The notes below the pieces were generated by a model. It worked only from the letters and a program-made list of their open reading frames with translations, had not been told where the DNA came from and searched no databases. DNA of 64,000 nucleotides, taken from the NCBI GenBank assembly GCA_937125455.1, contig CAKZLK010000033.1, positions 42,701 to 106,700 of the forward strand, read 5' to 3'. Of the stretch, positions 54,317 through 62,255 are shown piece by piece; the first letter of the stretch is position 1, and the number at the start of each line of letters is the position of its first letter. A program made the translations under genes and the position numbers. This DNA is from an uncultured Aequorivita sp. GTDB lineage: Bacteria > Bacteroidota > Bacteroidia > Flavobacteriales > Flavobacteriaceae.

Positions 54317-55084
54317 ATGGCAACGTACAACAAACGCGGAGGCAAACCAAAAAATAAAGCTGAAAAAGAAACGCAGCTTGAAGAAAACAGTACAACGGCA
54401 GAAGTATTCAACACGCTGGATCAAGGCGCGTCGAGAACGGAGGCTTGGGTAGAAAAAAACCAAAAGGCCATCTTAGGCTTTATAATAGTTGTGGCTGTTT
54501 GTGTTTTGGGATACTTTGCATACGATCAATATATTAAAGGCCCAAAAGAAACTGAAGCAATGAACGAGATGTTCCAAGCACAGACCTATTGGGAACAGGC
54601 TTTAACAGCTCCTGCAAAAGATTCACTTTACAACCTTTCACTTCAAGGAGGTGAGGGTAAATACGGTTTCATTGATATTATTGACAACTACGGCGGAACA
54701 AAAGCTGCAAATCTTGCACATTACTATGCTGGAATGGCTTATTTGAATACCAACAAATATCAGGAGGCTATCACTCAGTTAGATAAATTTAGCAGCGATG
54801 ACGATATATTGGCACCGCTGGCAAAAGGAGCTATAGGTGATGCTTTTGTACAATTAGGGCAAAATGAAGATGCTTTAAAATATTACGAAGAGGCTGCTTC
54901 AATGCGAACAAATGATTTCACAACGCCACGTTTTTTATTGAAAGCTGGAATTGCCGCAATGTCTTTGAATAAAAATGACAAAGCTTTGGCACATTTTAAA
55001 AAGATAGCAGACGAATATCCAAAATCAACAGAAGCCACTAAAGCCGAAATCTATACCGGCCGGGCGGAAGCAATGAGCAAATAA
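54317..55084 (+). CDS. TPR membrane protein (YfgM-like)
   Basis: A 255-residue protein with a charged cytoplasmic start (NKRGGKPKNKAEKETQ), a single membrane helix at about 50-70 (AILGFIIVVAVCVLGYFAY) and a periplasm-facing TPR domain. TPR-like helices include AANLAHYYAGMAYLNTNKYQEAITQL, GDAFVQLGQNEDALKYYEEAA and SLNKNDKALAHFKKIADEYP. The topology matches YfgM/BamD-like proteins, which help periplasmic protein handling. Its stop is immediately followed by the ATG of ribH, so the two are translationally coupled. Confidence 0.85.
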   Translation: MATYNKRGGKPKNKAEKETQLEENSTTAEVFNTLDQGASRTEAWVEKNQKAILGFIIVVAVCVLGYFAYDQYIKGPKETEAMNEMFQAQTYWEQALTAPAKDSLYNLSLQGGEGKYGFIDIIDNYGGTKAANLAHYYAGMAYLNTNKYQEAITQLDKFSSDDDILAPLAKGAIGDAFVQLGQNEDALKYYEEAASMRTNDFTTPRFLLKAGIAAMSLNKNDKALAHFKKIADEYPKSTEATKAEIYTGRAEAMSK

Positions 55085-55582
55085 ATGGCTACAGCAAATA
55101 CAAATTTATCGGCTTACGATAAAAACACAATCCCAAACGCGAAGGACTTTCGGTTTGGGATTGTTGTTTCAGAATGGAACCATGCAATTACAGAGGGCAT
55201 GTTTCAAGGCGCTTTTGATGCATTGAAAGATTGTGGAGTTATTAACGAAAATATAGTCCGTTGGAACGTTCCTGGAAGTTTTGAACTGGTTTTCGGTTGT
55301 AAACAAATGACTCAAAGTTATGATATGCTGGACGCTGTAATCGCTATTGGCAGTGTTATTCAAGGGGAGACAAAACACTTCGATTATGTGTGTGAGGCCG
55401 TTTCCCAAGGCATAAAAGACTTAAATGTACATGGTACTATTCCGGTTATTTTCTGTGTTCTTACAGACAATAACATACAACAATCCATAGACCGCAGCGG
55501 TGGCAAACACGGCAACAAAGGTACTGAAGCAGCAATAGCGGCTATTAAAATGGCACAGCTTAGGAAAGATTCTAAGTTTTAG
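55085..55582 (+). CDS. ribH: Lumazine synthase (riboflavin synthase beta subunit)
   Basis: RibH condenses ribityl-aminouracil and dihydroxybutanone phosphate to 6,7-dimethyl-8-ribityllumazine. The 165 residues have the aryl-binding VVSEWNHAITEGMFQGAFD, the substrate-binding VPGSFELVFGCK, and the catalytic His98 in GSVIQGETKHFDYVCEAV. It is coupled directly to the upstream TPR gene. No FMN riboswitch is seen, and no other rib gene lies here. Confidence 0.97.
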   Translation: MATANTNLSAYDKNTIPNAKDFRFGIVVSEWNHAITEGMFQGAFDALKDCGVINENIVRWNVPGSFELVFGCKQMTQSYDMLDAVIAIGSVIQGETKHFDYVCEAVSQGIKDLNVHGTIPVIFCVLTDNNIQQSIDRSGGKHGNKGTEAAIAAIKMAQLRKDSKF

Positions 55583-55593
55583 AATATCCCAAA

Positions 55594-55618
55594 GTCACCC
55601 TGAGCGCAGTCGAAGGGC
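55594..55618 (+). repeat. CACCCTGAGC...GAAGGG dispersed repeat, intergenic copy
   Basis: TCACCCTGAGCGCAGTCGAAGGG resembles elements translated at 57170-57190 (inverted) and 62906-62932, and a variant at 63890-63920. The rest of this 145-bp gap holds nothing else. Confidence 0.85.
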
Positions 55619-55727
55619 TGGCTAACTTCTACCTCTAATTGCAAAACGGCATCATAATTGTTTAAAACAAGCTTCAGAAACGTTTTAGAAAACATAGTAT
55701 TTTCAGTAACTTTGAAGCACGACAATT

Positions 55728-56012
55728 ATGGGACTAATAGGCAAAAGAAAAAACAAAAAATACAGTTACCAACCCCGCCATTATGAATTTGATGGCGAGA
55801 ACAGCCCGTTTACAATGGGGCATAAGTTTGATCAATTCCGAACCACGGTTGGTGATAACAAAGGGTTGAAAGGAAAATTCAAAACCGCCTGGGCAGATAT
55901 GCGGCAATCTTCCGATAAAAACGCAAATCGCAGGCTGATAGTAATTATTGCAATACTTGTACTTATTTTCCTATTTATTATAGAATTTGATTTATCTATT
56001 TTCTACGCATAA
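55728..56012 (+). CDS. Small single-pass membrane protein between ribH and mutL
   Basis: A 94-residue protein with a basic N-terminal part (GKRKNKKYSYQPRHYEFD) and a C-terminal membrane helix (about 72-90, RLIVIIAILVLIFLFIIEF). I see no catalytic motif. Its cytoplasmic tail is rich in aromatic and charged residues, and it contains FRTTVGDNKGLKGKFKTAWADMRQ. Homologues may be misannotated as riboflavin synthase subunit because of position; nothing in the sequence supports such a role. It ends 6 bp before mutL. Confidence 0.78.
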   Translation: MGLIGKRKNKKYSYQPRHYEFDGENSPFTMGHKFDQFRTTVGDNKGLKGKFKTAWADMRQSSDKNANRRLIVIIAILVLIFLFIIEFDLSIFYA

Positions 56013-56018
56013 ATTTTA

Positions 56019-57881
56019 ATGGCAGACATCATTCAGTTATTACCGGATCACGTTGCAAACCAAATTGCAGCAGGAGAAGTTGTTCAACGACCCGCTTCGG
56101 TAGTAAAGGAATTGTTGGAAAATGCTATTGATGCAAAAGCAACTTCTATTACGCTAGTTATTAAAGATGCTGGAAAAACTCTCGTTCAGGTTACCGACAA
56201 TGGAGTAGGGATGAGCGTTACCGATGCGCGGCTTAGCTTTGAACGGCATGCTACTTCAAAAATAAAATCAGCGGAAGATCTTTTTAATCTCCACACCAAA
56301 GGTTTTCGCGGCGAGGCCTTGGCCTCGATTGCTGCAATTGCACATGTTGAGTTAAAAACCAAAACCGAAGATGCCGAAATAGGAACCCATCTCACTATTG
56401 AAGGTAGCAAAGTAATTTCGCAAGATCCAGCAGTAGTTCCAAAAGGCACGACTATTTCAGTAAAAAATCTTTTTTACAACATTCCCGCACGACGAAACTT
56501 TTTAAAAAGCAATCCAGTGGAAACACGTCATATAATTGATGAATTTCACCGAGTGGCTTTGGCGCATCCAAGTGTGGCATTCCAAATGCTTCACAATGGA
56601 AGCGATGTTTTTAATCTTCCTTCTTCAAATTCACGACAACGAATTGTGAATATCTTTGGAAGTAAAACAAATGAAAAACTGGTTCCCGTACATGAGGAGA
56701 CCGAGATATTAAAAATTGAAGGTTTTGTGCTAAAACCTGAATTCGGAAAAAAGAGCAGGGGAGAGCAGTTCTTTTTTGTGAATGACCGCTTTATTAAAAG
56801 TCCATATCTACACCATGCCGTGGCTTCCGCTTATGAAGGATTGATGAAAAACGACATTCATCCCGGATATTTCCTCTTTTTGGAAGTGGAACCACATTCT
56901 ATCGACATCAATATACATCCCACAAAAACCGAAATAAAATTTGATAACGAGCATTCCATCTATGCCATGCTTCGCGCAACAGTAAAACACAGTTTAGGGC
57001 AGTTCAACATTGCTCCAGTCCTTGATTTTGAAAGAGATAAGGGCTTTGATACGCCTTATGAATATAGCAAAAAATCACCGACAGCGCCTTCAATAGAAGT
57101 GGATCGGGATTTTAACCCATTTAAAGAAAAACCGAAACAGGGCAACATCAGTTTTCCTTTTAAACGCGACCCTTCGATAGGCTCAGGGCAGGGCAGTTCT
57201 TGGGAATCATTATACGTGGGGTTAAAAGATGAAACGGCCAAGATTTCCAGCTTGGATGATATTGAATTTGAAAGCGAAGAAGTAACAGGAAGTTTGTTTG
57301 AAAATTCAGAAGCCGAAACCGGACAGATAACATTTCAACTTCAAAATAAATATGTTGTAAGCCCATTGAAAAGCGGAATGATGATCGTTCATCAAAACCT
57401 TGCGCACCAGCGGATTCTTTACGAAGAATTATTAAAAAATATTACTGTAAAAGAAGCTGTTAGCCAGCAATTGCTATTTCCGCTTCAATTGCATTTTTCA
57501 AAGCCCGATGTAGAAATTATTGAAAAGATACGCGAGCAATTGGAACATACGGGTTTTATCTTTTCGGAGTTAAAAGATGAAACTATTGAGATTAGCGGAA
57601 TTCCTGTGCTGATACTAGAAAGCCATGTTGTAAATTTGCTCAACCAGTTGGTGCAGGACATAAAAGAAGAAGTTCCCGATAGTGGTTTCAGCCAAAATGA
57701 TATGCTTGCAAAATCTATGGCCGCAAGTATGGCGATACGAACAGGGGTTTCCCTGAACAGAGAAGAAAGGGAACATTTAATAAACCAGTTGTTTGCGTGT
57801 AAAGAACCAACAGTTAGCCCGACCAACAAGCCTGTTTTTATAACATTGGACGCAAATGATATCGACAAAAAATTTATGTAA
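56019..57881 (+). CDS. mutL: DNA mismatch repair protein MutL
   Basis: MutL couples MutS mismatch recognition to downstream repair. The 620 residues have the GHKL ATPase N-terminus with LLPDHVANQIAAGEV, ELLENAIDAKAT, VTDNGVGM, FERHATSKI and TKGFRGEALASIA, then the transducer domain (KTEIKFDNE at about 306) and a linker. The C-terminal dimerisation domain lacks the endonuclease motif DQHAxxE: VHQNLAHQRILYEE stands in its place, as in relatives in Bacteroidetes. The linker includes a translated repeat (about 384-391). It is followed directly by a rhomboid gene. Confidence 0.97.
   Translation: MADIIQLLPDHVANQIAAGEVVQRPASVVKELLENAIDAKATSITLVIKDAGKTLVQVTDNGVGMSVTDARLSFERHATSKIKSAEDLFNLHTKGFRGEALASIAAIAHVELKTKTEDAEIGTHLTIEGSKVISQDPAVVPKGTTISVKNLFYNIPARRNFLKSNPVETRHIIDEFHRVALAHPSVAFQMLHNGSDVFNLPSSNSRQRIVNIFGSKTNEKLVPVHEETEILKIEGFVLKPEFGKKSRGEQFFFVNDRFIKSPYLHHAVASAYEGLMKNDIHPGYFLFLEVEPHSIDINIHPTKTEIKFDNEHSIYAMLRATVKHSLGQFNIAPVLDFERDKGFDTPYEYSKKSPTAPSIEVDRDFNPFKEKPKQGNISFPFKRDPSIGSGQGSSWESLYVGLKDETAKISSLDDIEFESEEVTGSLFENSEAETGQITFQLQNKYVVSPLKSGMMIVHQNLAHQRILYEELLKNITVKEAVSQQLLFPLQLHFSKPDVEIIEKIREQLEHTGFIFSELKDETIEISGIPVLILESHVVNLLNQLVQDIKEEVPDSGFSQNDMLAKSMAASMAIRTGVSLNREEREHLINQLFACKEPTVSPTNKPVFITLDANDIDKKFM
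57170..57190 (-). repeat. CACCCTGAGC-type repeat, inverted, inside mutL
   Basis: CCCTTCGATAGGCTCAGGGC is the reverse complement of the element seen at 55594 and 62906, and is translated as PSIGSGQ between the MutL domains. Confidence 0.8.
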
Positions 57882-58616
57882 ATGGGAAGAATAACCGATA
57901 CCGTAAAATTTCTTTTAATACTCAATGTGATCTTTTTTATTGGATCGCAATTTACCGGCGGGATTGCGGAGCGTCTTTTTGCACTCTATTATTTCGAAAA
58001 CCCCAGTTTTCAGTTTTGGCAACCATTAACTTCTATGTTTATGCACGCCAATTTTTTCCACATACTTTTTAATATGTATGCGCTTTGGGCCTTTGGTTCA
58101 CCTTTGGAAATACGTTGGGGCCAAAAAAAGTTTCTATTCTTTTATTTTTCAGCAGGGCTTGGCTCGGCTTTGATCTATACGTTGGTAAACTATTATCAAG
58201 TACACGCTGGAATGGACGCTTTATTGAATGCCGGAATGAGCCAACAACAAATAATGGATCTGTTGAGTACGGGTAGTTATAATACTTCAATTCTAGAATT
58301 TGTTTCCCAGGATACAATTCAAGAGCTTTACAATACGTATAATGGAATGGCTTTAGGTGCTTCTGGTGCTGTGTATGGAGTTTTGGTAGCTTTCGGAATG
58401 ATGTTTCCCAATATTGAACTCATGCTGATCTTTCTGCCAATCCCAATTAAAGCAAAATATTTTATTCCTGGAATTATCGTCCTCGACTTGGTATTTGGAA
58501 TTACTGGAACACCAACTGGAATTGCCCATTGGGCTCACGTTGGTGGGGCCCTCTTCGGCTTTGTTATGGCTTGGTATTGGAAAAAGAACAGTTTTGATAA
58601 CCACCGCTGGAATTAA
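57882..58616 (+). CDS. Rhomboid intramembrane serine protease, copy 1
   Basis: A 244-residue six-helix membrane protease. The nucleophile is Ser161 in LGASGAVYGVLVAFGM and the general base His219 in GIAHWAHVGGALFGF. The loop-helix motif HANFFHILFNMYALWAFG is present. A 50-residue insertion between helices (about 105-155, DALLNAGMSQQQIMDLLS) is not membrane-like and may be a periplasmic regulatory loop. It begins at the base after the mutL stop, and the second rhomboid follows 2 bp after its own stop. Confidence 0.93.
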   Translation: MGRITDTVKFLLILNVIFFIGSQFTGGIAERLFALYYFENPSFQFWQPLTSMFMHANFFHILFNMYALWAFGSPLEIRWGQKKFLFFYFSAGLGSALIYTLVNYYQVHAGMDALLNAGMSQQQIMDLLSTGSYNTSILEFVSQDTIQELYNTYNGMALGASGAVYGVLVAFGMMFPNIELMLIFLPIPIKAKYFIPGIIVLDLVFGITGTPTGIAHWAHVGGALFGFVMAWYWKKNSFDNHRWN

Positions 58617-58618
58617 CT

Positions 58619-59494
58619 ATGGCAACTACAAACTTTGCATATCAATATAAAATGGCCAGTGTTTTGGTCAAGCTCATTGTTATCAATGCAGCCGTGTTTT
58701 TGGTTGTTCATTTAGGCTCATTTTTCTTCAGTATTAGCCCGCAGTACCTTACGCGTTGGTTTGTTTTGAGCGATGATCTAGATACACTTTTATTCCGCCC
58801 GTGGACATTGATTACCTATGGTTTTCTGCATTTTGGCTTTTTTCACATACTTTTTAATATGCTTTGGCTGTACTGGTTTGGTCAATTTGTTTTAAATCTT
58901 TTTACAGGGAAAAGACTGTTAACAGTTTATTTGCTGGGAGCTCTTTTTGGAGGCTTGCTTTTTGTTTTGGCCTACAACCTTTTTCCCGTTTTTGCTCAGA
59001 GTCGTGGGTATTTGATAGGCGCTTCTGGAGCCGTAACCGCTATTATGATTTTTATAGCAACCTATACACCAAATACGGAAGTTCGTATTTTTACCTTCAC
59101 AGTAAAGCTTTGGCATATAGCTCTGTTTCTTTTTCTTTTTGATTTGGTGCGCATTCCAACTTCGGGGAATGCTGGTGGTTTGATGGCGCACGTTGGTGGT
59201 GCTATATTTGGTTTTGTATATGCTACACAACTGGCTAAGGGAAATGATATCGGGATATGGTTTGAAAATTTTATGGATTGGATTGTAAATCTTTTCACAC
59301 CCCGAAAGAAAAAACCATTCAAAAAAGTGCACCGTACAACACAACCTGCTCATAAGCGTTCTAAACCAAAAGAAACAAAATCTGAACACCAAAAAAAGGT
59401 GGACGGTATTCTTGACAAAATAGGCAAGAGCGGCTACGAGAGTCTGACCAAAGAGGAAAAAGACTTTTTGTTCAAAGCCGGTAAAGAAGACTAA
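58619..59494 (+). CDS. Rhomboid intramembrane serine protease, copy 2
   Basis: A 291-residue rhomboid with Ser136 in IGASGAVTAIMIFI and His191 in GGLMAHVGGAIFGF, plus LHFGFFHILFNMLWLYWFG. After the last helix is an 85-residue cytoplasmic tail, very basic at first (FTPRKKKPFKKVHRTTQPAHKRSK) and then helical with GYESLTKEEKDFLFKAG, a pattern seen in DUF6576-type tails. It is not a simple duplicate of copy 1, which has no such tail. The two may cleave different substrates or work together. It ends 4 bp before the EEP gene. Confidence 0.93.
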   Translation: MATTNFAYQYKMASVLVKLIVINAAVFLVVHLGSFFFSISPQYLTRWFVLSDDLDTLLFRPWTLITYGFLHFGFFHILFNMLWLYWFGQFVLNLFTGKRLLTVYLLGALFGGLLFVLAYNLFPVFAQSRGYLIGASGAVTAIMIFIATYTPNTEVRIFTFTVKLWHIALFLFLFDLVRIPTSGNAGGLMAHVGGAIFGFVYATQLAKGNDIGIWFENFMDWIVNLFTPRKKKPFKKVHRTTQPAHKRSKPKETKSEHQKKVDGILDKIGKSGYESLTKEEKDFLFKAGKED

Positions 59495-59498
59495 ACCA

Positions 59499-60515
59499 AT
59501 GCGGAACTTTTTCAACAAGGTGATTTACATGGGCAATCTGCTCGCGGCATTTCTTTTGTTGATTTCGTTCATTTTACCTTATTTACCGCCGAAAAACTTC
59601 CCCACGGTTTCATTACTCAGTTTGGTGGTCTCGCTGCTTATAATTGTAAACATTCTTTTCGCAATTTATTGGGCTGTCCAATTTCGGCGAAGGTTTTTCA
59701 TTTCCTTTACGGTTCTTTTTATCTCCTATTTTTATTTCAATGTTTTTTATGAAATGTCTTCGGAAGGCGATGCTTCACAATATAAAAACACACTAAATGT
59801 GCTTTCTTATAACGTACGGTTGTTTAATGCCTATGAAAAAAAACCCAATACAGATGCTAAAAAAATAATTTCGGAAATACTTATCGATGAAAAACCAGAT
59901 GTGGTTTGTGTGCAGGAATACTACAAGCCCAACAATATCGACTTTTCTGCTTATCGGTATCAGTATATTCACTTTAAATCTAAAAAGGCAAAGTTAGGCC
60001 ACGCCATTTTTTCGAAATATCCTTTAATAAATACGGGAGGTTTTGACTTTGAGGACACCTACAACAACACACTTTATGCAGATGTGGTGAAAGGCACAGA
60101 CACCCTTCGTATTTACAGCGTGCATTTGCAGTCGTTGGGTATTATTCCACGGGTTAGTTTTTTACAGGAAAGTGATAATGAAAAACTTCGAAAACGCGTT
60201 TCCAGCGCTTTTGAAAAACAACAAAGTCAAGTAGCAGCTATTTTGGAACACAAGCAAAAAACCACACATCCGGTAATGGTTTGTGGCGATTTCAACAACA
60301 CACCATTCTCGTATAGCTATCGCAAACTGAAAGACGGCATGCAGGATGCTTTCAGAGAACGTGGCAATGGCTTGGGAACTACCTTTAAATTTGAAAAATT
60401 CCCGATGCGGATAGACTATATTTTTGCCTCAAAAGGCCTGGATATCATTTCTTTCGACACCATGAAGAAAACTTTTTCTGATCATTATGCAGTTCGGGCT
60501 ACTGTGGGTTGGTAA
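59499..60515 (+). CDS. Membrane-anchored endonuclease/exonuclease/phosphatase
   Basis: A 338-residue protein. Two or three N-terminal membrane helices (about 10-30, 37-60, 65-85) anchor an EEP-fold domain (about 95-338). The active-site blocks are present: VLSYNVRLFNAYE with Asn, VVCVQEYYKP with Glu, VMVCGDFNNTPFS with the Asp-x-Asn pair, and IDYIFASKG with FSDHYAVRATV (final Asp-His). The substrate could be a nucleic acid, a phospholipid or an inositol phosphate. The membrane anchor argues against a DNA-repair role. It is the last gene of the mutL-rhomboid run and converges on WbqC. Confidence 0.9.
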   Translation: MRNFFNKVIYMGNLLAAFLLLISFILPYLPPKNFPTVSLLSLVVSLLIIVNILFAIYWAVQFRRRFFISFTVLFISYFYFNVFYEMSSEGDASQYKNTLNVLSYNVRLFNAYEKKPNTDAKKIISEILIDEKPDVVCVQEYYKPNNIDFSAYRYQYIHFKSKKAKLGHAIFSKYPLINTGGFDFEDTYNNTLYADVVKGTDTLRIYSVHLQSLGIIPRVSFLQESDNEKLRKRVSSAFEKQQSQVAAILEHKQKTTHPVMVCGDFNNTPFSYSYRKLKDGMQDAFRERGNGLGTTFKFEKFPMRIDYIFASKGLDIISFDTMKKTFSDHYAVRATVGW

Positions 60516-60517
60516 TT

Positions 60518-61141
60518 TCAGAATTTCAAGGATTGTCTTTCCAAGTAACTTAACACATTTGGTCCTTCATTAAAAAGTAAGTCCAAAACGGAAAGATTCG
60601 GTAAAAAAGGATGGTTTGCTTGATGGACTTGTGTGTATGTTTCCGCTTCAAAATCCAACTTTCTTTTGGCGTCAATCAAATTCCGAAGATCTATCGATTC
60701 TGGATTTTTTTCGTAGGCAGTAGTTTTCGAAACTTCAATTTCAATTCCAATTAATTCACACAATACATCAAATGTTTTAAGGTTATGGGCCATTAAGCCT
60801 TCAACAGGTTCGGTGAAAAGATGTTTTAATTCATCCTCATAATATTCAAAAAAAGGGGAAGTGCGATAGGCGCTTTGCAAACTCTTCCAATGCTGCTCTT
60901 GCCAAGGAAAATCATTTTCAACATGTACTTCCTTTGTTTTTTGGCGCCTTTTTGTCTTGTTGTGTTTTATGGGAATATTTAAAAGCAGTTTTCCGTTGCT
61001 ATGCGCAACAAACATGCGGTTTCGGTAGGTTTGCTTTTGGTAGTTGTCTTCAACTTCAAAAACCACTTTTTCGGACTGTGCAACTGCTGCCATTTGTTCA
61101 ATGGAAGGAAAATATGAAGGATGAAGCAGTATTGTTTTCAT
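60518..61141 (-). CDS. WbqC family protein
   Basis: A 207-residue cytoplasmic protein of the WbqC family (HPSYFPSIEQMAAVAQSEKVVFE, NYQKQTYRNRMFVAHSNGK, NIPIKHNKTKRRQKTKEV, DFPWQEQHWKSLQSAYRTSPFFEYY). WbqC-like proteins occur in polysaccharide clusters and are suspected acyl- or aminotransferases, but none is characterised well. Here it stands away from any polysaccharide genes, with a stop codon 2 bp from the converging EEP gene. Its upstream region has a 12-bp tandem repeat. Confidence 0.88.
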   Translation of the reverse strand: MKTILLHPSYFPSIEQMAAVAQSEKVVFEVEDNYQKQTYRNRMFVAHSNGKLLLNIPIKHNKTKRRQKTKEVHVENDFPWQEQHWKSLQSAYRTSPFFEYYEDELKHLFTEPVEGLMAHNLKTFDVLCELIGIEIEVSKTTAYEKNPESIDLRNLIDAKRKLDFEAETYTQVHQANHPFLPNLSVLDLLFNEGPNVLSYLERQSLKF

Positions 61142-61171
61142 TGGGAAATTAAAGACTTCAAAAATAGGAAA

Positions 61172-61207
61172 GAAAACGAAATCGAAAACGAAATCGAAAA
61201 CGAAATT
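61172..61207 (+). repeat. Three tandem copies of a 12-bp unit
   Basis: GAAAACGAAATC occurs twice and is followed by GAAAACGAAATT with no spacers. It lies between the WbqC start and the udk promoter. Confidence 0.9.
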
Positions 61208-61239
61208 ACATCACTTCAAAAGAGAGTGGGGAGATGTTT

Positions 61240-61271
61240 AAAACTTGAAACCTGAAACTTGAAACCTGCTA
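61240..61271 (+). repeat. GAAACCTGAAACTT repeat upstream of udk
   Basis: AAACTTGAAACCTGAAACTTGAAACCTG has a period of about 14. The same unit is translated in mutB (63921-63947), the M48 gene (38711-38727) and the methyltransferase gene (39281-39312). Confidence 0.85.
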
Positions 61272-61289
61272 CCGTTTTCGCTACCTTTG
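61259..61289 (+). promoter_or_regulatory. udk promoter built partly from a repeat
   Basis: TTG (61259-61261) lies inside the GAAACCTG repeat. A 20-bp spacer leads to TACCTTTG (61282-61289), an exact -7 box 16 bp before the ATG. Confidence 0.78.
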
Positions 61290-61305
61290 TATAAACCATT
61301 AAAAT

Positions 61306-61926
61306 ATGCTTATAATTGGCATCACCGGTGGCACCGGGAGCGGAAAAACGACTGTTGTTGATCAAATTGTGGAAGAACTACCCGCTGATGAAGTGTGTGT
61401 TATTTCGCAGGATTCCTATTATCACGACACTAGCCACTTATCTTTTGAGGAACGCACAAAAATAAATTTTGACCATCCAAAAGCGATTGATTTCGATTTA
61501 TTGGTAAGTCATTTAAAGGAACTTCGGAAAGGAAATTCTTTTGAACAACCCGTATATTCTTTCGTAGAGCACAATAGAACTGGAGAAACAATTACTACCT
61601 TCCCAAAAAAGGTTATTATTGTTGAAGGAATTTTAATCTTGGCACATCCGGATATTCGCGAAATGTTCGATATCAAAATATTCGTTCACGCAGATAGCGA
61701 TGAACGCCTGATTCGAAGATTGAAACGTGACATAGCCACTCGTGGCCGCGATTTGGAAGAAGTTCTGAATCGCTACCAAACAACGCTGAAGCCAATGCAC
61801 CAACAATTTATCGAGCCAACTAAGGAATTTGCAGACATAATTATTCCTACTAATAGATACAACACCGTAGCTGTTAACGTTATAAGAAGTATAATTCACC
61901 AAAAATTAAGCTATACCGAATCGTGA
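61306..61926 (+). CDS. udk: Uridine kinase
   Basis: A 206-residue cytoplasmic P-loop kinase that phosphorylates uridine and cytidine for pyrimidine salvage. The P-loop is GITGGTGSGKTTVV near the N-terminus, DSYYHD and NFDHPKAIDFDLL bind the nucleoside, and IVEGILIL and RLIRRLKRDIATRGRDLEEVLNRY are in place. It overlaps the next gene by 4 bp (ATGA-type junction), so udk, the DivIC-like gene and mutA form one operon. Confidence 0.97.
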   Translation: MLIIGITGGTGSGKTTVVDQIVEELPADEVCVISQDSYYHDTSHLSFEERTKINFDHPKAIDFDLLVSHLKELRKGNSFEQPVYSFVEHNRTGETITTFPKKVIIVEGILILAHPDIREMFDIKIFVHADSDERLIRRLKRDIATRGRDLEEVLNRYQTTLKPMHQQFIEPTKEFADIIIPTNRYNTVAVNVIRSIIHQKLSYTES

Positions 61927-62255
61927 AGCTCTCAGAAATAAAAAAAAATAAATGGGTAAGGTTTATAAGCAATAAATACATGCTTATCCTTATACTTTTC
62001 ATTGTTTGGATGATTTTCTTTGATGCTAATTCCTATTTAATCCATCACGAGTTGGATAACGACATCAATGCTTTGGAGGACAATGCAGAGTTTTACCAAA
62101 AGGAAATCGATCACGACAAAGCCTTCATAAAAAAAATGGAGGACAGCAACGAGATGGAGAAGTTTGCCCGTGAAAGGTATTACTTGAAAAAAGAAAACGA
62201 GGATATTTATATAATTGAAAACGAAGATAGCATCAAAAAAGAAGAAAAACGATGA
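61923..62255 (+). CDS. DivIC/FtsB-like septum-formation protein
   Basis: A 110-residue bitopic membrane protein: a short cytoplasmic start (KLSEIKKNKWVRFISNK), one membrane helix (about 18-36, YMLILILFIVWMIFF) and a periplasmic coiled coil (about 45-85, NDINALEDNAEFYQKEIDHD). It ends with REKYYMKKxNED-like residues (RERYYLKKENEDIYII), the typical conserved end of the family. These proteins bridge FtsQ, FtsL and FtsI at the division site. It overlaps udk and mutA by 4 bp each. Confidence 0.92.
   Translation: MKLSEIKKNKWVRFISNKYMLILILFIVWMIFFDANSYLIHHELDNDINALEDNAEFYQKEIDHDKAFIKKMEDSNEMEKFARERYYLKKENEDIYIIENEDSIKKEEKR

Noticed and set aside
61172..61207. Possible CRISPR array
   Set aside because: The 12-bp units are directly joined with no spacers and no cas genes are near; it is a simple tandem repeat.
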